Notes: generated by a model not told the origin, from the letters alone. Counted from the first letter of the stretch, positions 20,213-29,772 are shown. The stretch is DNA of 64,000 nucleotides from Prorocentrum cordatum (GCA_963575745.1 CAUYUJ010020252.1:83501-147500), one strand, 5' to 3'. Program-made: numbers and translations.

Positions 20213-23200
20213 ATGGACTTGGACACGCTACGACTCACGACGACCCCACAATTCCACCACGACGCCCATCACGACGCCCCGACCAACGTCAGCTCACCCT
20301 TGACGACGACCACGCCCGAGCCCCAATGCACCATGCTCACCCACTTACTCCAACACGTACGCGACTCAGAAACCCTACCAGTTCAGTCCTACACCAGCCA
20401 GACCGTAGCCATCAGCAAGAAAGGCAAACACCCATGCGGAGATCCAGTCCACGACCTCAACAATTGCCTACGAATGCTGCACGTCTTTTGTCCTTTCTGG
20501 CGGCTCTATCTCAGAAGCGGATTGGTTGATTTTGGCAGTACATACACACCCACACCATGGGCATATGGCGGCATCCGTGCTCGAAGACGAGAAGGGCTCA
20601 TGACGCTCACGCGCATCGCGACCTTCAAGCTACGCAGTGCACACATCCCACACCTCGTGAAGAGCTACGACATGCGCAACGCCTTCGGCACAGGTGACAC
20701 TGACCGACTATTGGCAGCACATCGAGTACGCACCGACGATCCCCACTTCGAGGACATGCTCACGCAACATCGACTCCGCGCCACCATGCGCATCGATGCC
20801 AGCGACGACATCATCGGACTCCACCCTGGCAGTGGAGGCCGCATGGGCGACAGCAACGAGCCCGAGCTCTTCATGGAATCTTTCTATCCATTCATCATTG
20901 ACTGGGATGCAGAGCTCAATGCCGTCATTGGAGACGGCCTTATCTGCGCCAACCCCATCACAGGCACCGCCCATCGCATCGACATGGGCGCCTTCATCGA
21001 CGACATCGCACGCGTGATCATCGTCCCCGACGGCACACTCCGACCGGCCCTAGCAATAGACTGCATCGACGTCTCTATTATGAATGCCAAGCTCCGACAT
21101 GGTGGATATGCACAGAATGCGCACAAGCAGGAGACATTAGTACGACTCGCTACCAGCAACGCCACCAAGCAGGCCGAACGACAGCTAAGCGGCACATGCA
21201 TGACCAATATTATCCATCTCGGCTCCTATATCCATGTCGATGGCTACAACACCCGTGAGGTGGAGGAACGGATTCGAGCCTGTAACATGGGCTGGACACG
21301 GCTTACTCATTTTTGGACCTCAGCCACACCAAGACGTTGCAAACGCCTCGTCTTCCTCGCCAATGTCGCGAGCCGTGCATGGTCAGGCCTGGAAGCACTT
21401 GTACTCACCCGTGCCGAGACGGCACGGATCGATGCGAGCCTCGCAAAAACACTTCGATGTATGCTCATGGGCGATGCACATTGTATCGACAGCGACGGCC
21501 AGCATCATTCACTCACCACTCGCGAGTTGTTTACTGTCTGGGGCATCGCCCCCACGTCTCTTGAACTATGCGTTCGCCGTTTGAAATGGTGGCAGAGCAT
21601 CAGTAGAGAGGCAGGGCATCACGAGCAATTTCTCTCAGGGTTCTTTGGACGGCGCCAGATTGAAGATCGTTATGCTTCGCAAGGCCTTCCCACCCCCGCC
21701 AATACCCTCACCGAGTCAGGCTCTCTCAACACGGACCCTAAAGTACACCCTTGGGCCCGCCAGCTCCGCGGGGACCTCCTCAGTGCCCTTGCAGCCCCCA
21801 TCAGCGACGACCTCCGTGGCCTCTGGGACATCGACGACGACATTCGCAAGATTTTCAGGGACCCCGAGATCCAGGAGGCATTCCAGCAGATCGATTTCAG
21901 CTACTCACGGCAGGCGTATGTCTCGCAGTCTTGGGCCCCACCAAGTCACCACTACTTGCCACCCGAGACCCCCCTGGGAGACCCCGACAGCGACCCCGAG
22001 GATCCGATCCCGTTCGTCTGCAACATCGAGGGCTGCATCAAGGCCTTCCGCACTTTTTCTGCACTTATTGCACATCAAACAACAGCAGCACTCCCAGGAC
22101 ACGGAGCCCCCATTATTTTATCATCGATCACTCTCGACAGCAAATGCTTGATTTGTGATAATGTATATGGTTCTATTAAATATTGCCAGACTCATCGCCG
22201 ACGGTCTTGGATCGAAGGGCGATGCTTCATCGATCGCACCCTACACGCGCACACACGGCAGCCCACCACTGCCACGCGATGCCCGCTCGAGCACATTAGC
22301 CCCAACATCGATTGTCAGCGAGATTATTACGACATCGACGGGCTCCGATCCCACCTCCGCACGCACATCCCTCCGTCGCCGCGCGGCCCTTGGCTCAAGA
22401 CATTGCCTCGCTCGGCGAGAGAGGCACGCCCGCACGGACCGACAGTGCCTAAGCGTTTCCTCGCCGCCACATTGCGGCGACCATTTGACACCGCTCTGCT
22501 CCGACAAGAAATTCGACAGGCAGTGACGCTTCAGTTGGGCACACATATTCGAGCTTCAGCCACAGCATCAACTACATCACGAGCTCGACGGCCGCAACAT
22601 CGACGACCACCACCTACGCACGACACCCGCAGTGCGACTACTACAGCCTTGACGTCCACGCCAACACTACCGCGACCTCCACGACCAGCAGAACCAGCCA
22701 GCAACTCGACACCAGCTCCACTTGATGGCCTCAGCAGCGGACAGCAGCACGCCACAAGCAGCGGCGCCGAGCATAGCCCAGCCCAAAGCAGCACCGCGAC
22801 GCGGAGCACGTGCCCCGTGGAGAGGCCCGCCACCGTCCTCGACCAAGTCTGGCACCTCTGGGAACGACTCCAAAGCCGACGAACCACCCCAGCGCCGACG
22901 CAAGGTCGAGGGGACCAAGGGCAACAAGGGCCAACCGACACCAGCAGCGGACCAGGAGGACGACGACATGGACGTGGAAGAGCAACAGAACGAGCCACGC
23001 CGTGCTCGGCGCAGAGGCGGACGACGAGCTCACCGAGGGCAGCACACCGACAAGCAGTGGACGAACAAAGACAAGAACATGCAAATGCTGCTCACCTCGC
23101 TGATGACACTCACACTCCAGAACACACAAAAAAAATACGGATGATCATGTGCACGGTGGCCGACACATGGACGCTACCAATCAACCACCCGACAGTATCC

Positions 23201-23653
23201 CACATCTCGACGGAGCTCGAGGGCTTCAAGACACGGGTCAACAACTATCGCACCAACAAGGATACCGAGGCGCTCAAAATGCTAGGCCCACCGACCCCCG
23301 CACTCGCCCTCGCCATGCTGGAGGGGCTATTGACATGCGAAGTGGGAGGTCGAGTACGCAAAGAGATCGAGGAGTACCTCGAGAAATGCCAGCCAGAGGA
23401 TCCTCAGCTCGAGCCCCTGATCGACGTAGAGACCCTCCAGACCGAAGTCGCCTTCCTGCGCATCGACAAGACTCACGACCCGAACACAGCCAAGCTCATC
23501 CTCGGCGCCAAGGACTGGCAGGGCAGAAGCCTCCTGCTCGCTGGCCTACGCTCAGAAGGGATCGCGAAGCACCACCTGGGCCCAGCCCCAGCGGGCTGGC
23601 TGGAGGAGGAGATATCGACATGGCTGGACCACTTTCGACGAATGACAGGATGA
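20213..23653 (+). CDS. LINE-2 reverse transcriptase polyprotein, 5'-truncated
   Basis: The frame is open from 20168; the first ATG is at 20213. There is no endonuclease: the protein begins just before the first reverse transcriptase motifs (GKHPCGDPVHDLNNC). Motif A is YDMRNAF with Asp at 20669-20671, the motif B equivalent is GSGGRMGD, and the catalytic box is FIDD at 20993-21004, with Phe in place of the usual Tyr. A thumb-like region and C2H2-like zinc fingers (about 22019-22365) follow. As in LINE-1 the frame stays open through a Pro/Thr/Arg-rich linker, while the conserved downstream protein moves to the +1 frame (ORF-C). Codon use favours C and A, unlike LINE-1, so they are different subfamilies. 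The 5' truncation suggests a copy that cannot move by itself. Confidence 0.85.
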   Translation: MDLDTLRLTTTPQFHHDAHHDAPTNVSSPLTTTTPEPQCTMLTHLLQHVRDSETLPVQSYTSQTVAISKKGKHPCGDPVHDLNNCLRMLHVFCPFWRLYLRSGLVDFGSTYTPTPWAYGGIRARRREGLMTLTRIATFKLRSAHIPHLVKSYDMRNAFGTGDTDRLLAAHRVRTDDPHFEDMLTQHRLRATMRIDASDDIIGLHPGSGGRMGDSNEPELFMESFYPFIIDWDAELNAVIGDGLICANPITGTAHRIDMGAFIDDIARVIIVPDGTLRPALAIDCIDVSIMNAKLRHGGYAQNAHKQETLVRLATSNATKQAERQLSGTCMTNIIHLGSYIHVDGYNTREVEERIRACNMGWTRLTHFWTSATPRRCKRLVFLANVASRAWSGLEALVLTRAETARIDASLAKTLRCMLMGDAHCIDSDGQHHSLTTRELFTVWGIAPTSLELCVRRLKWWQSISREAGHHEQFLSGFFGRRQIEDRYASQGLPTPANTLTESGSLNTDPKVHPWARQLRGDLLSALAAPISDDLRGLWDIDDDIRKIFRDPEIQEAFQQIDFSYSRQAYVSQSWAPPSHHYLPPETPLGDPDSDPEDPIPFVCNIEGCIKAFRTFSALIAHQTTAALPGHGAPIILSSITLDSKCLICDNVYGSIKYCQTHRRRSWIEGRCFIDRTLHAHTRQPTTATRCPLEHISPNIDCQRDYYDIDGLRSHLRTHIPPSPRGPWLKTLPRSAREARPHGPTVPKRFLAATLRRPFDTALLRQEIRQAVTLQLGTHIRASATASTTSRARRPQHRRPPPTHDTRSATTTALTSTPTLPRPPRPAEPASNSTPAPLDGLSSGQQHATSSGAEHSPAQSSTATRSTCPVERPATVLDQVWHLWERLQSRRTTPAPTQGRGDQGQQGPTDTSSGPGGRRHGRGRATERATPCSAQRRTTSSPRAAHRQAVDEQRQEHANAAHLADDTHTPEHTKKIRMIMCTVADTWTLPINHPTVSHISTELEGFKTRVNNYRTNKDTEALKMLGPPTPALALAMLEGLLTCEVGGRVRKEIEEYLEKCQPEDPQLEPLIDVETLQTEVAFLRIDKTHDPNTAKLILGAKDWQGRSLLLAGLRSEGIAKHHLGPAPAGWLEEEISTWLDHFRRMTG
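22725..23653 (+). CDS. LINE-2 ORF-C, unknown conserved domain, with a -1 shift
   Basis: The ATG at 22725 opens a +1 frame relative to the reverse transcriptase: an Ala/Pro/Arg-rich part, an acidic patch, a basic patch, then MQMLLTSLMTLTLQNTQK. The +1 frame stops soon after an A8 run (23128-23135). With a -1 shift at the run it continues IRMIMCTVADTWTLP and aligns without gaps for about 23 residues with LINE-1 ORF-C. The C-terminus has LGPAPAGWLEEEISTWLD, matching the end of the LINE-1 domain. About 309 residues. Function unknown. Confidence 0.6.
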
Positions 23654-23820
23654 TACGTTTCGTATCTGGCGGCATACTCCTTGCAGTGAGGCCCTCAGTA
23701 GCTCCCGAGACGGACCCCGCACATCACACTAGTGACCTCCCCTCAGATAATGCAGATCCCGAGGTGCAGACCCATGATCTGGCCGCTGATGAGGAGGCTG
23801 CTGAATTTTTATTCTCATGA
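23650..23820 (+). CDS. LINE-2 short third ORF
   Basis: Its ATG overlaps the ORF-C stop as ATGA (23650-23653), an arrangement that permits termination-reinitiation. It would encode 56 residues, acidic toward the end (DLAADEEAAEFLFS). It is in the -1 frame relative to the end of ORF-C, as in the other two LINEs. No known domain. Confidence 0.4.
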   Translation: MIRFVSGGILLAVRPSVAPETDPAHHTSDLPSDNADPEVQTHDLAADEEAAEFLFS

Positions 23821-24278
23821 TGTGCCCTAAGAGGTCCCTTCTAAGGCCCCCTCGTCCAGAGCCGTAGCTAGACTCCTATTCACCCCCCCTCTTTCCTGCT
23901 TTCCCCGAGGAGTAGGAAATGAGGAGCACTCCCCTCCCCCCTCTATCGTTTCCCGCCGTAGCAGGATTTTTGTTTGTCTGTAAGTCTTCAGCTTTGGCCA
24001 ATGCGAAGCCACCCCCCAGAGCCGCCCTTCAGGGTTTTCCAACGCACAGCGCATGCCAGCCCGCATATAGCGAGCTGCACCGTTGCAGCGTCAGGCCATG
24101 CATAGCAGGCAAGAGGCAGTTCGACACTGCAGCGACGAGCAAGGAATGCATCCAGTCTTTAAGCGGGCACGGCGGTACCATTCAGGGCCTTAGGTGCTGT
24201 TGATGCGGTCGCACCCGCCACACGTGGACACCCCACCTGTGGAACTAGTTTCGTCCGTAACAGCTCCCATGTCGTCGT
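23821..24278 (+). other. LINE-2 3' region
   Basis: Non-coding sequence between the last LINE-2 ORF and the right half of the family A element. An A-run (about 24279-24286) at the junction could be a poly(A) trace or part of family A. Confidence 0.45.
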
Positions 24279-24572
24279 AAAAAAAATAGATTATGGTTTG
24301 ATTATGTTAGGGGCATGTTTAATTGTTCGTCGAAAATCCCCCTGCAGGGGGACAGGCCCGACTTAAGGCTTCGTTCCTTCTTTAGGGTTCCTTAGGTCAA
24401 CGCCCGACTGCATGTTGGGGCGCCAGCGCCAGCGTGCAGACGCGAGCGCGGGCTCGACCTTCCGGTCCAGAGGAGGCCGCCGCCCGGCGAGCCCAGCCTT
24501 GCGCGCGTATGTATCGTCGGGGCTGGCCTGCTCTCTCTCTCCGATTTTGCGCTCGTCGGAGGATAGAAAAAC

Positions 24573-25185
24573 TCCTCCCCCTCCTCCTCCCCCTCCTCCT
24601 CCTCCTCCTCCTCCTCCTCCTCCTCTCCTCCTCCTCCTCCTCCTCCTCCTCCTCCTCCCCTTCCTCCTCCTCCTCCTCCCCTCCTCCCCTCCCCCCTCCT
24701 CCCCCTCCTCCTCCTCCTCCTCCTTGTCTCCTTCCCCCCCTCCTCCTCCTCCTCCTCCTCCCCCATCCCTCCTCCTCCTCCTCCTCCTCCTCTCCTCCTC
24801 CTCCTCCTCCTCCTCCTCCTCCTCCTTCCGCCTCCTCCCCCTCCTCCCCCTCCTCCTCCTCCTCCTCCTCCCTCCTCCTCCTCCTCCTCCTCCTCCTCCT
24901 GCCTCCTCCCTCCTCCTCCTCTCCTCCTCCTCCTCCTCATCCTCCTCCTCCCCCTCCTCCTCCTCCTCCTCCTCCTCCTCCTCCCTCCCTTCTTCCTCCT
25001 CCTCCTCCTCCTCCTCCTCCCCTCATCCTCCTCCTCCTCCTTTTTCCTCCTTCCTCCGCCTCCGCCTCCGCCTGCGCCTGCGCCTCCTCCTCCTCCTCCT
25101 CCGCCTCCTCCTCCTCCGCCTCCGCCTCCGCCTCCTCCTCCTCCGCCTCCGCCTCCTCCGCCTCCTCCGCCTCCTCCTCCTCCAA
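24573..25185. repeat. Long TCC/CCT microsatellite
   Basis: Over 600 bases of TCC triplets with C-run variants and, from about 25055, CGCCTC variants. It is one of the longest tracts in the window. Confidence 0.95.
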
Positions 25186-25466
25186 ACGCCACATACATAA
25201 ACCTTTGGCGCTTCGCGCGGATTTCTAACGGTCGTCTGGATTCCGAGGCATGTGCGGCAGCTATCGGGCACGCACGCGCTTCCAAGCATCACCATTTGTC
25301 CAACAAATGGTTACGCTATGAGGACGGAAAAGGACGGAGGCTGCTGGGGGGAAATTTGGGCAGAAGTCGAGAAAGGCACAGAGGAAACAGGAAAATCTGA
25401 CAGGATGCTTGTTTTCCAGCAGCATGTACCAGGGAACAGTATAAGGCTCCGTTCCTCTCCCCAAGT
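25186..25466. other. Unassigned sequence
   Basis: Contains a fragment GGCGCTTCGCGCGGATTTCT near 25207 that resembles a family D arm. No gene. Confidence 0.35.
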
Positions 25467-25633
25467 GTAGTCAACCCGCATAGTAAAAATGAGCGACTTC
25501 CCAAAGTTACCACTGCATTTTTCCTCTTTGGCCCATACTTGGCCGCTTCCGCTGGCCGAGCCCGCAAAGTGGCGGCATGGCCTTCCCAGGCCCTCGCATG
25601 CCTGTCGCGCGTCCCTACCGTGCGGGTTGACTG
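25467..25633. mobile_element. Inverted-repeat element, family F copy 1
   Basis: Left end TAGTCAACCCGCATAGTAA and right end CTACCGTGCGGGTTGACTG are inverted copies. A related element lies at 55171-55344 and shares internal words (GGCCTTCC near the right, CTTTGGCC/CTTTGCC in the middle). Confidence 0.7.
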
Positions 25634-25706
25634 TGCACGCCCCTGGAGCTCCCCAGCGAGTCCGCCCTGCCCTCGCCCTCCCGCCCTCCCCGCCCCTGGC
25701 GCGCAG

Positions 25707-25830
25707 AGGTCGACCTCCAGGGCGGACAGCCCTTCCTCCTGCGCGCCAGCGTGTCCTCGCCCTTCGCGGCGGCCGACGTCGGCATCCAGGCCTGGCCCGC
25801 CCGGCGGGCTCGGCGCCTCCGGGGCGGCGA
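25707..25830 (+). CDS. Host gene exon candidate
   Basis: A pyrimidine-rich stretch ends in GGCGCGCAG at 25706. The next frame reads EVDLQGGQPFLLRASVSS, then PFAAADVGIQAW. This resembles the main exon around 40759-40830 (ITGLGEGPWVVRAEASSSDA, then EVGVSA). Like the exon at 14952, it starts with two bases completing a codon. The 3' border is not clear. The product is unknown; alternating hydrophobic residues suggest beta strands. Confidence 0.45.
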
Positions 25831-26049
25831 GAGCGGCGGGGCGGAGAGGCGCCGAGCTCGCGGGCAGTGCGGTCGACCCGAAGTATGAGCTCGAGGTCGG
25901 TTCGGGGAAGATGCGCCAGTGTCCTTCGTCTACTGGGCGTCCTCGTGCCTCCAGGGGAGGGCACCCCTCGGATGTGCCGCGTGTGGCTGGGCCCCCGCGG
26001 TGTCTCATGGTCCTGGAGGAGGTTCTTCCGTCTCAGGCCCGGCCGTAGG

Positions 26050-26182
26050 GGGGGGGAGGGGGAGGAGGAGGAGGAGGAGGAGGAGGAGGAGGAGGAGGAG
26101 GAAGAAGAAGAAGAAGAAGCAGAAGCAGAAGCAGAAGCAGAAGAAGAAGAAGAAGAGGAGGAGGAGGAGGAGGAGGAGGTCG
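26050..26182. repeat. GGA/GAA microsatellite
   Basis: GGA triplets with a central GAA/GCA section. Confidence 0.95.
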
Positions 26183-26309
26183 AGGGCCTGAGGGCACGTC
26201 CGCCCAGGCTTCGAGGCAGGGGGATGGGGCCTGCGGAGAGGTGTGGGGGGCGGGGGGAGCGAGGGCGAGGAGGAGGCGGAGCAGTGGCGGGACGGGGAGG
26301 AGGAGAAGG

Positions 26310-26398
26310 ACCAGTGTAAACCCAAGCGTCATCAACGATATTGGAATTCACCCTCCCTCCAAGCTCCCTCTTCATAGGCCCCTACAGTTCATTTCAAC
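26310..26398 (+). repeat. Dispersed repeat, copy 2
   Basis: Matches 9711-9800, including CTCCCTCTTCATAGGCCCCT. It again follows a GGA tract. Confidence 0.7.
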
Positions 26399-26835
26399 TG
26401 GGGGGACTGCCTGGAGCTGCAGAGCGGGGAGCAGTGAGGAGGACGAGACAGCCGAGAACGAGGAGGACGGGGGTGAGGAGCAGAGGATGAGTGGGAGCGA
26501 GGGGCAGGATGGAGAGGCTTGTATGGAGACGGAGGAGGAGAAGGTGTGAGGGCAGGAGGGAAGAGGGTGATCACAGGCGCAGTACGTGTTTGACCGTCGC
26601 ACGGTAAGTTGACAACAGAAGTGACAAATGATATCAAGAGGTTGACAGCTGACTGACTGGATTGGCCGTTAGACTGCAGTTTGGTCCGCGGGGGATTGAG
26701 GATATTTGGCTCGCAGTTGTTTGGGGCAAGGTGTTGACAATATCTGGTAACAGTTTTAGACCAGGGGTTAATGAGATTGCGAAGGCCTTACGGTCAGCGC
26801 CGCCGACCCTGAAATGGGGACGACAACGACGACGC
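26399..26835. other. Unassigned sequence
   Basis: No gene or repeat family recognised. Confidence 0.35.
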
Positions 26836-27035
26836 TTTGGGCCATCTTGGGGGTTGGCTTGGGACACTCTTGGGCCTCCTCTTTGGAGGGTACTGGGGGT
26901 CCCTCGGGCGTTTCTTGGGGCCTCCTGGGGGCCTCTTGGGGCGGAGGGCGCGGAATCCATCTTGGAAGCCTCTTGGGGCCCTCTCGGGCCGTCTGGCGTG
27001 GCGGGCCCTTTGGGCCGCCCTCGGGCCGCCCTGGG
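26836..27035 (+). repeat. Degenerate CTTGGGG-type short repeat
   Basis: Irregular repetition of words such as TCTTGGGGCC every 12 to 20 bases. Similar tracts lie at 39895-40250, 47840-48120, 50220-50345 and 54080-54150. Confidence 0.6.
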
Positions 27036-27612
27036 AACAGGGGGGCGACGAGAGGGACTCAGAAGGAAGGAGAAGAAAGAAGCCGTCGTCCAGAAGGGGG
27101 CCTACATAGTGACCACCCCGATCATAGAGGCACTTTTCTTCGCGACCCTATTTCTTCCTTCACAGCCGAGGCAATCGCTCTGGACGAAGCTGTCCAAGCA
27201 GTGCTGGCCATCACTACTGCCATTTCCAACCGCAGGCCTAGAGAAAGGAAGGCGAAGAAAGATCGATGAGGGTTGCAACGCCCCGCGCTACACCTGCTCG
27301 GTTCGCGCCGCCGCCGCCGCCGCGGGCTACACGCGCCTGAGAAAGGGGGGGGGAGCGCGCCACTGAAGACAGCGCCAGGCATCATTTCGTGGCGCCCCGG
27401 CGCCCTGCGTTCTGTGACGCAACGGCGCCGCGCGCAGATTGACGGGACAGCGCCACGCGCCATGGCTGGCATGTGGGCCCGCGCCCTTGCCTACTCGACT
27501 GGTCGCCGCCCGCTGCAAATATCGCCGACGGCGCCGCCAACGCTGCAGCCGATGCGCACGCTCGCCAGGAATCCGCTCGCGGCTCCCCTTCTGCGCAGTC
27601 GAGCAGGGACCT
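27036..27612. other. Unassigned; some coding-like frames
   Basis: One frame near 27139-27269 ends in ...AISNRRPRERKAKKDR, and another near 27480-27612 reads SPPAANIADGAANAAADAHA. Neither has recognised homology. The second runs up to family A copy A4. Confidence 0.25.
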
Positions 27613-27620
27613 GGCAAGGC

Positions 27621-27781
27621 GTCAGTCGGGCATGTCCCTCTACAGGAGGAATCCCCAAAAATAGGCCAAAGTTAATCTGGGGACGATCTTCGCTTTTGTT
27701 TGACTACTTTCTGATTATTTTGGGAGCACGCTCTGATTTGTCGTCCAAAAATCCGCCTGAAGGAGGACATGCCCGACCTAA
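27621..27781 (+). mobile_element. Family A element, complete, 8-base target duplication
   Basis: Ends GTCAGTCGGGCATGTCCCTC and GGAGGACATGCCCGACCTAA. GGCAAGGC is found at 27613-27620 and 27782-27789. Length 161 bases. The borders resemble splice sites: GCAAGG on the left and CCTAAG before GCAAGG on the right. Confidence 0.9.
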
Positions 27782-27934
27782 GGCAAGGCTGAAATCGGGC
27801 CTGTCCCTCTACAGGGGACATTTTCACAAATTGTCAAGCATGATCGACCCACGAACCCGGAAAGGAATATAGAAATGTAACGCAGGGCAACGTTTTCAAA
27901 GACACTTGATTGGGTGACGGGCATGCGATGCGGA

Positions 27935-28692
27935 GTGTATCGATCTTGATGCACCGTGCCGAGGGCTGTGCTGCGCTGCGCCGTGCTGAATTGCGATGTG
28001 CCATGCCGCGATTGTGCTCTATAGCGTTGTGGATCGAGTCTTCCTTTGCATCCGAGTCCTGACCGAACTGATCTAGATCTTAAGCTAGAGCTGCCTGAAC
28101 ACATAGTAGCTGCCCCAGAGCTAATTGACAGGGGGATATGCCAGGAGGGCGCGCTGCGAAATGTCCCAAAGGACGCGCCAGGCGACGTGCCAGGGGACGT
28201 GCCACGGGGTCGCACCGCGGGACGTGCCAAGGGGACGCGCTACGGAACGTGCCAATGGATGTGCCACGGGATGTGCCAGGGGACGCGCCACGCGACGTGC
28301 CAGGGGGACTCGCCAAGGGACGCCCCACGGAACGTGCCAAGGAACGTGCCAAGTTGCAATGCTGAGTGTATCGATCTTGATGTACCGTGCCGAAGTCTGT
28401 GCTGTGCTGCGCCGTGCTGAATTGCGATGTGCCATGCCGCGATTGTGCTCTATAGCGTTGTGGATCGAGTCCTCCTTTGCATCCGAGTCCTGACCGAACT
28501 GATCTAGATCTTAAGCTAGAGCTGCCTGAACACATAGTAGCTGCCCCAGAGCTAATTGACAGGGGGATATGCCAGGAGGACGCGCAGCGGAACGTCTCAA
28601 GGGACGCGCCAAGCGACGTGCCAGGGGACGTGCCATGGGGACGCACCGCGGGACGTGCCAAGGGGACGCGCTACGGAACGTGCTGGGGACAA
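27935..28692 (+). repeat. Two copies of a 429-base unit with 15-base sub-repeats
   Basis: The segment starting GAGTGTATCGATCTTGATG recurs at about 28364. Inside each unit a degenerate motif like ACGTGCCAGGGG repeats about every 12 to 15 bases (28146-28355 and 28575-28690). Confidence 0.85.
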
Positions 28693-29340
28693 GCGTTTCG
28701 CTCGAGACATCCTGTCAACATCCTCGTGCTAAACATCCGCCTGAGCGACCTGGACACGTGAAAACAAGCGTTTCGCAAAACACATCCTCAACACATTCTC
28801 ATGCTAGACATCCGCCTGGGCGAACTGGACACGTGAAAACAAGTGGCTCGCTCGAGACATCCTCAACACATCCTCAAGTGAGACGTCTGCCTGGGTGACC
28901 TGGGCATGTGAAAACAAGCGTTTCGCTCGAGGCGTATTGAACACCTCCTCATTCTAGACATCCGCCTGGGCGACCTGTACACGCGAAAGCAAACGTCTCG
29001 CTCGAGACATCCTCAACACATCTTCATATTAGACATCCGCCTGGGCGACCTGGACACGTGAAAAGAAGCGCATCTCTCAAGACATTCTCAACACATCCTC
29101 ATGCTAGGCATCCGCCTGGGCAACCTGGACACGTACAAACAAGCATCTCGATCGAGACTTCGTCAACACATCCTCATGCTAGACATCCGCCTGGACGACG
29201 AGGACGCGTGAAACCAAGCGTCTCGCTCGAGACATCCTCAACAAATCCTGATGCTAGACCTCTGCCTGGGCAACCTGCAGGCGTGAAACCAAGCGTCTCG
29301 CTCGAGACATCCTCAAGACCTGGGCACGTGAAAACAAGCA
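28693..29340 (+). repeat. 75-base minisatellite, about nine copies
   Basis: Each unit starts AAGCGTTTCGCTCGAGACAT and contains ACATCCGCCTGGGCGACCTG before GACACGTGAAAAC. The period is a multiple of three, so frames stay open. It is not a CRISPR array because there is no constant-repeat/unique-spacer pattern. Confidence 0.9.
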
Positions 29341-29649
29341 CTTTACCTCAGAGATCCTCTGAATTCTGGTCCCCTGGAGAGGACAATCTATAACACAAAA
29401 CAAGCGTTTCGCTCGAGACATCCTCAACAAATTCTGAAAAACAAACGTTTCGCTGGGGACATCCTCAAATTTTAATTCGCCGGCCCTCTTCCCATTCGTT
29501 ATGTATCGCCTACGCCCTTTCCGGGAAAAAATAATCTGGGGACTATGTTTTGAGCATTTTTGTTGACCATTTTGGAATATGTTTTGAGTATGTTTTATTT
29601 TTCGTCGAAAATCACCCTGTAGGGGGCCACGCCCGACCTAAGGCAAGGC

Positions 29650-29772
29650 CGAGCGCGCGCGCGCGCCATCTTCATGGACTGCTTCCCGCAGTTTTCCGTG
29701 GCGGGTGCAGCGAGCTCGGACGCGCGCGGCCGGGCCCGCCGGCGGCCCCGGAGACTGGAAGTCCAAGCCTGG
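29650..29772 (+). other. Possible host exon between two family A elements
   Basis: GC-rich segment between two family A copies. One frame reads HLHGLLPAVFRGGCSELGRA and continues Pro/Arg-rich. If both A copies are removed at splice-like borders, the frame from 27612 would continue here and stop soon after 31037. This is speculative. Confidence 0.2.

Larger units (their letters stand above)
20015..24366 (+). mobile_element. Family A element split by LINE-2, with 8-base target duplication
   Basis: The left end TTATGTCGGGCGTGTCCCCC starts at 20015, and the right end ...GGGGGACAGGCCCGACTTAA stops at 24366. The same 8 bases, GGCTTCGT, lie at 20007-20014 and 24367-24374, a clean target duplication in the outer B element. 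The family interior is cut at about 20130 and resumes near 24279. Confidence 0.85.
19875..24410 (+). mobile_element. Family B element (outer shell) split by a family A element
   Basis: The left part (19875-20018) starts CAGTCGGGTCGCTGAAGAAG after TA and runs to GGGGCTTCGTT. The right part (from 24367) resumes GGCTTCGTTCC and ends TTAGGTCAACGCCCGACTG at 24410. Intact copies at 48909-49087 and 62891-63067 show these halves belong together. The middle is family A with LINE-2 inside. Confidence 0.8.
27840..29531 (+). mobile_element. Family S element with minisatellite interior, copy 1
   Basis: The left end region (GACCCACGAACCCGGAAAGG) and the right end region (GCCCTTTCCGGGAAAAA) carry inverted CCCGGAAAGG. 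Both end regions recur in copy 2 (33304-34450), but the interiors differ and consist of tandem repeats. Confidence 0.55.
27790..29641 (+). mobile_element. Family A element split by a family S element
   Basis: The left end TGAAATCGGGCCTGTCCCTC starts right after the GGCAAGGC at 27782-27789. The right end ...AGGGGGCCACGCCCGACCTAA stops at 29641 and is followed by GGCAAGGC at 29642-29649. Three equal 8-mers thus bracket two adjacent family A copies. The interior is broken at about 27839 and resumes near 29532. Confidence 0.8.

Noticed and set aside
27139-27269. Short frame FTAEAIALDEAVQAVLAI resembling part of a retroelement RNase H
   Set aside because: Too short, with none of the catalytic acidic residues in context.
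28693-29340. CRISPR-like regular array
   Set aside because: Whole 75-base units are repeated with scattered differences; there are no constant repeats with unique spacers and no cas genes.
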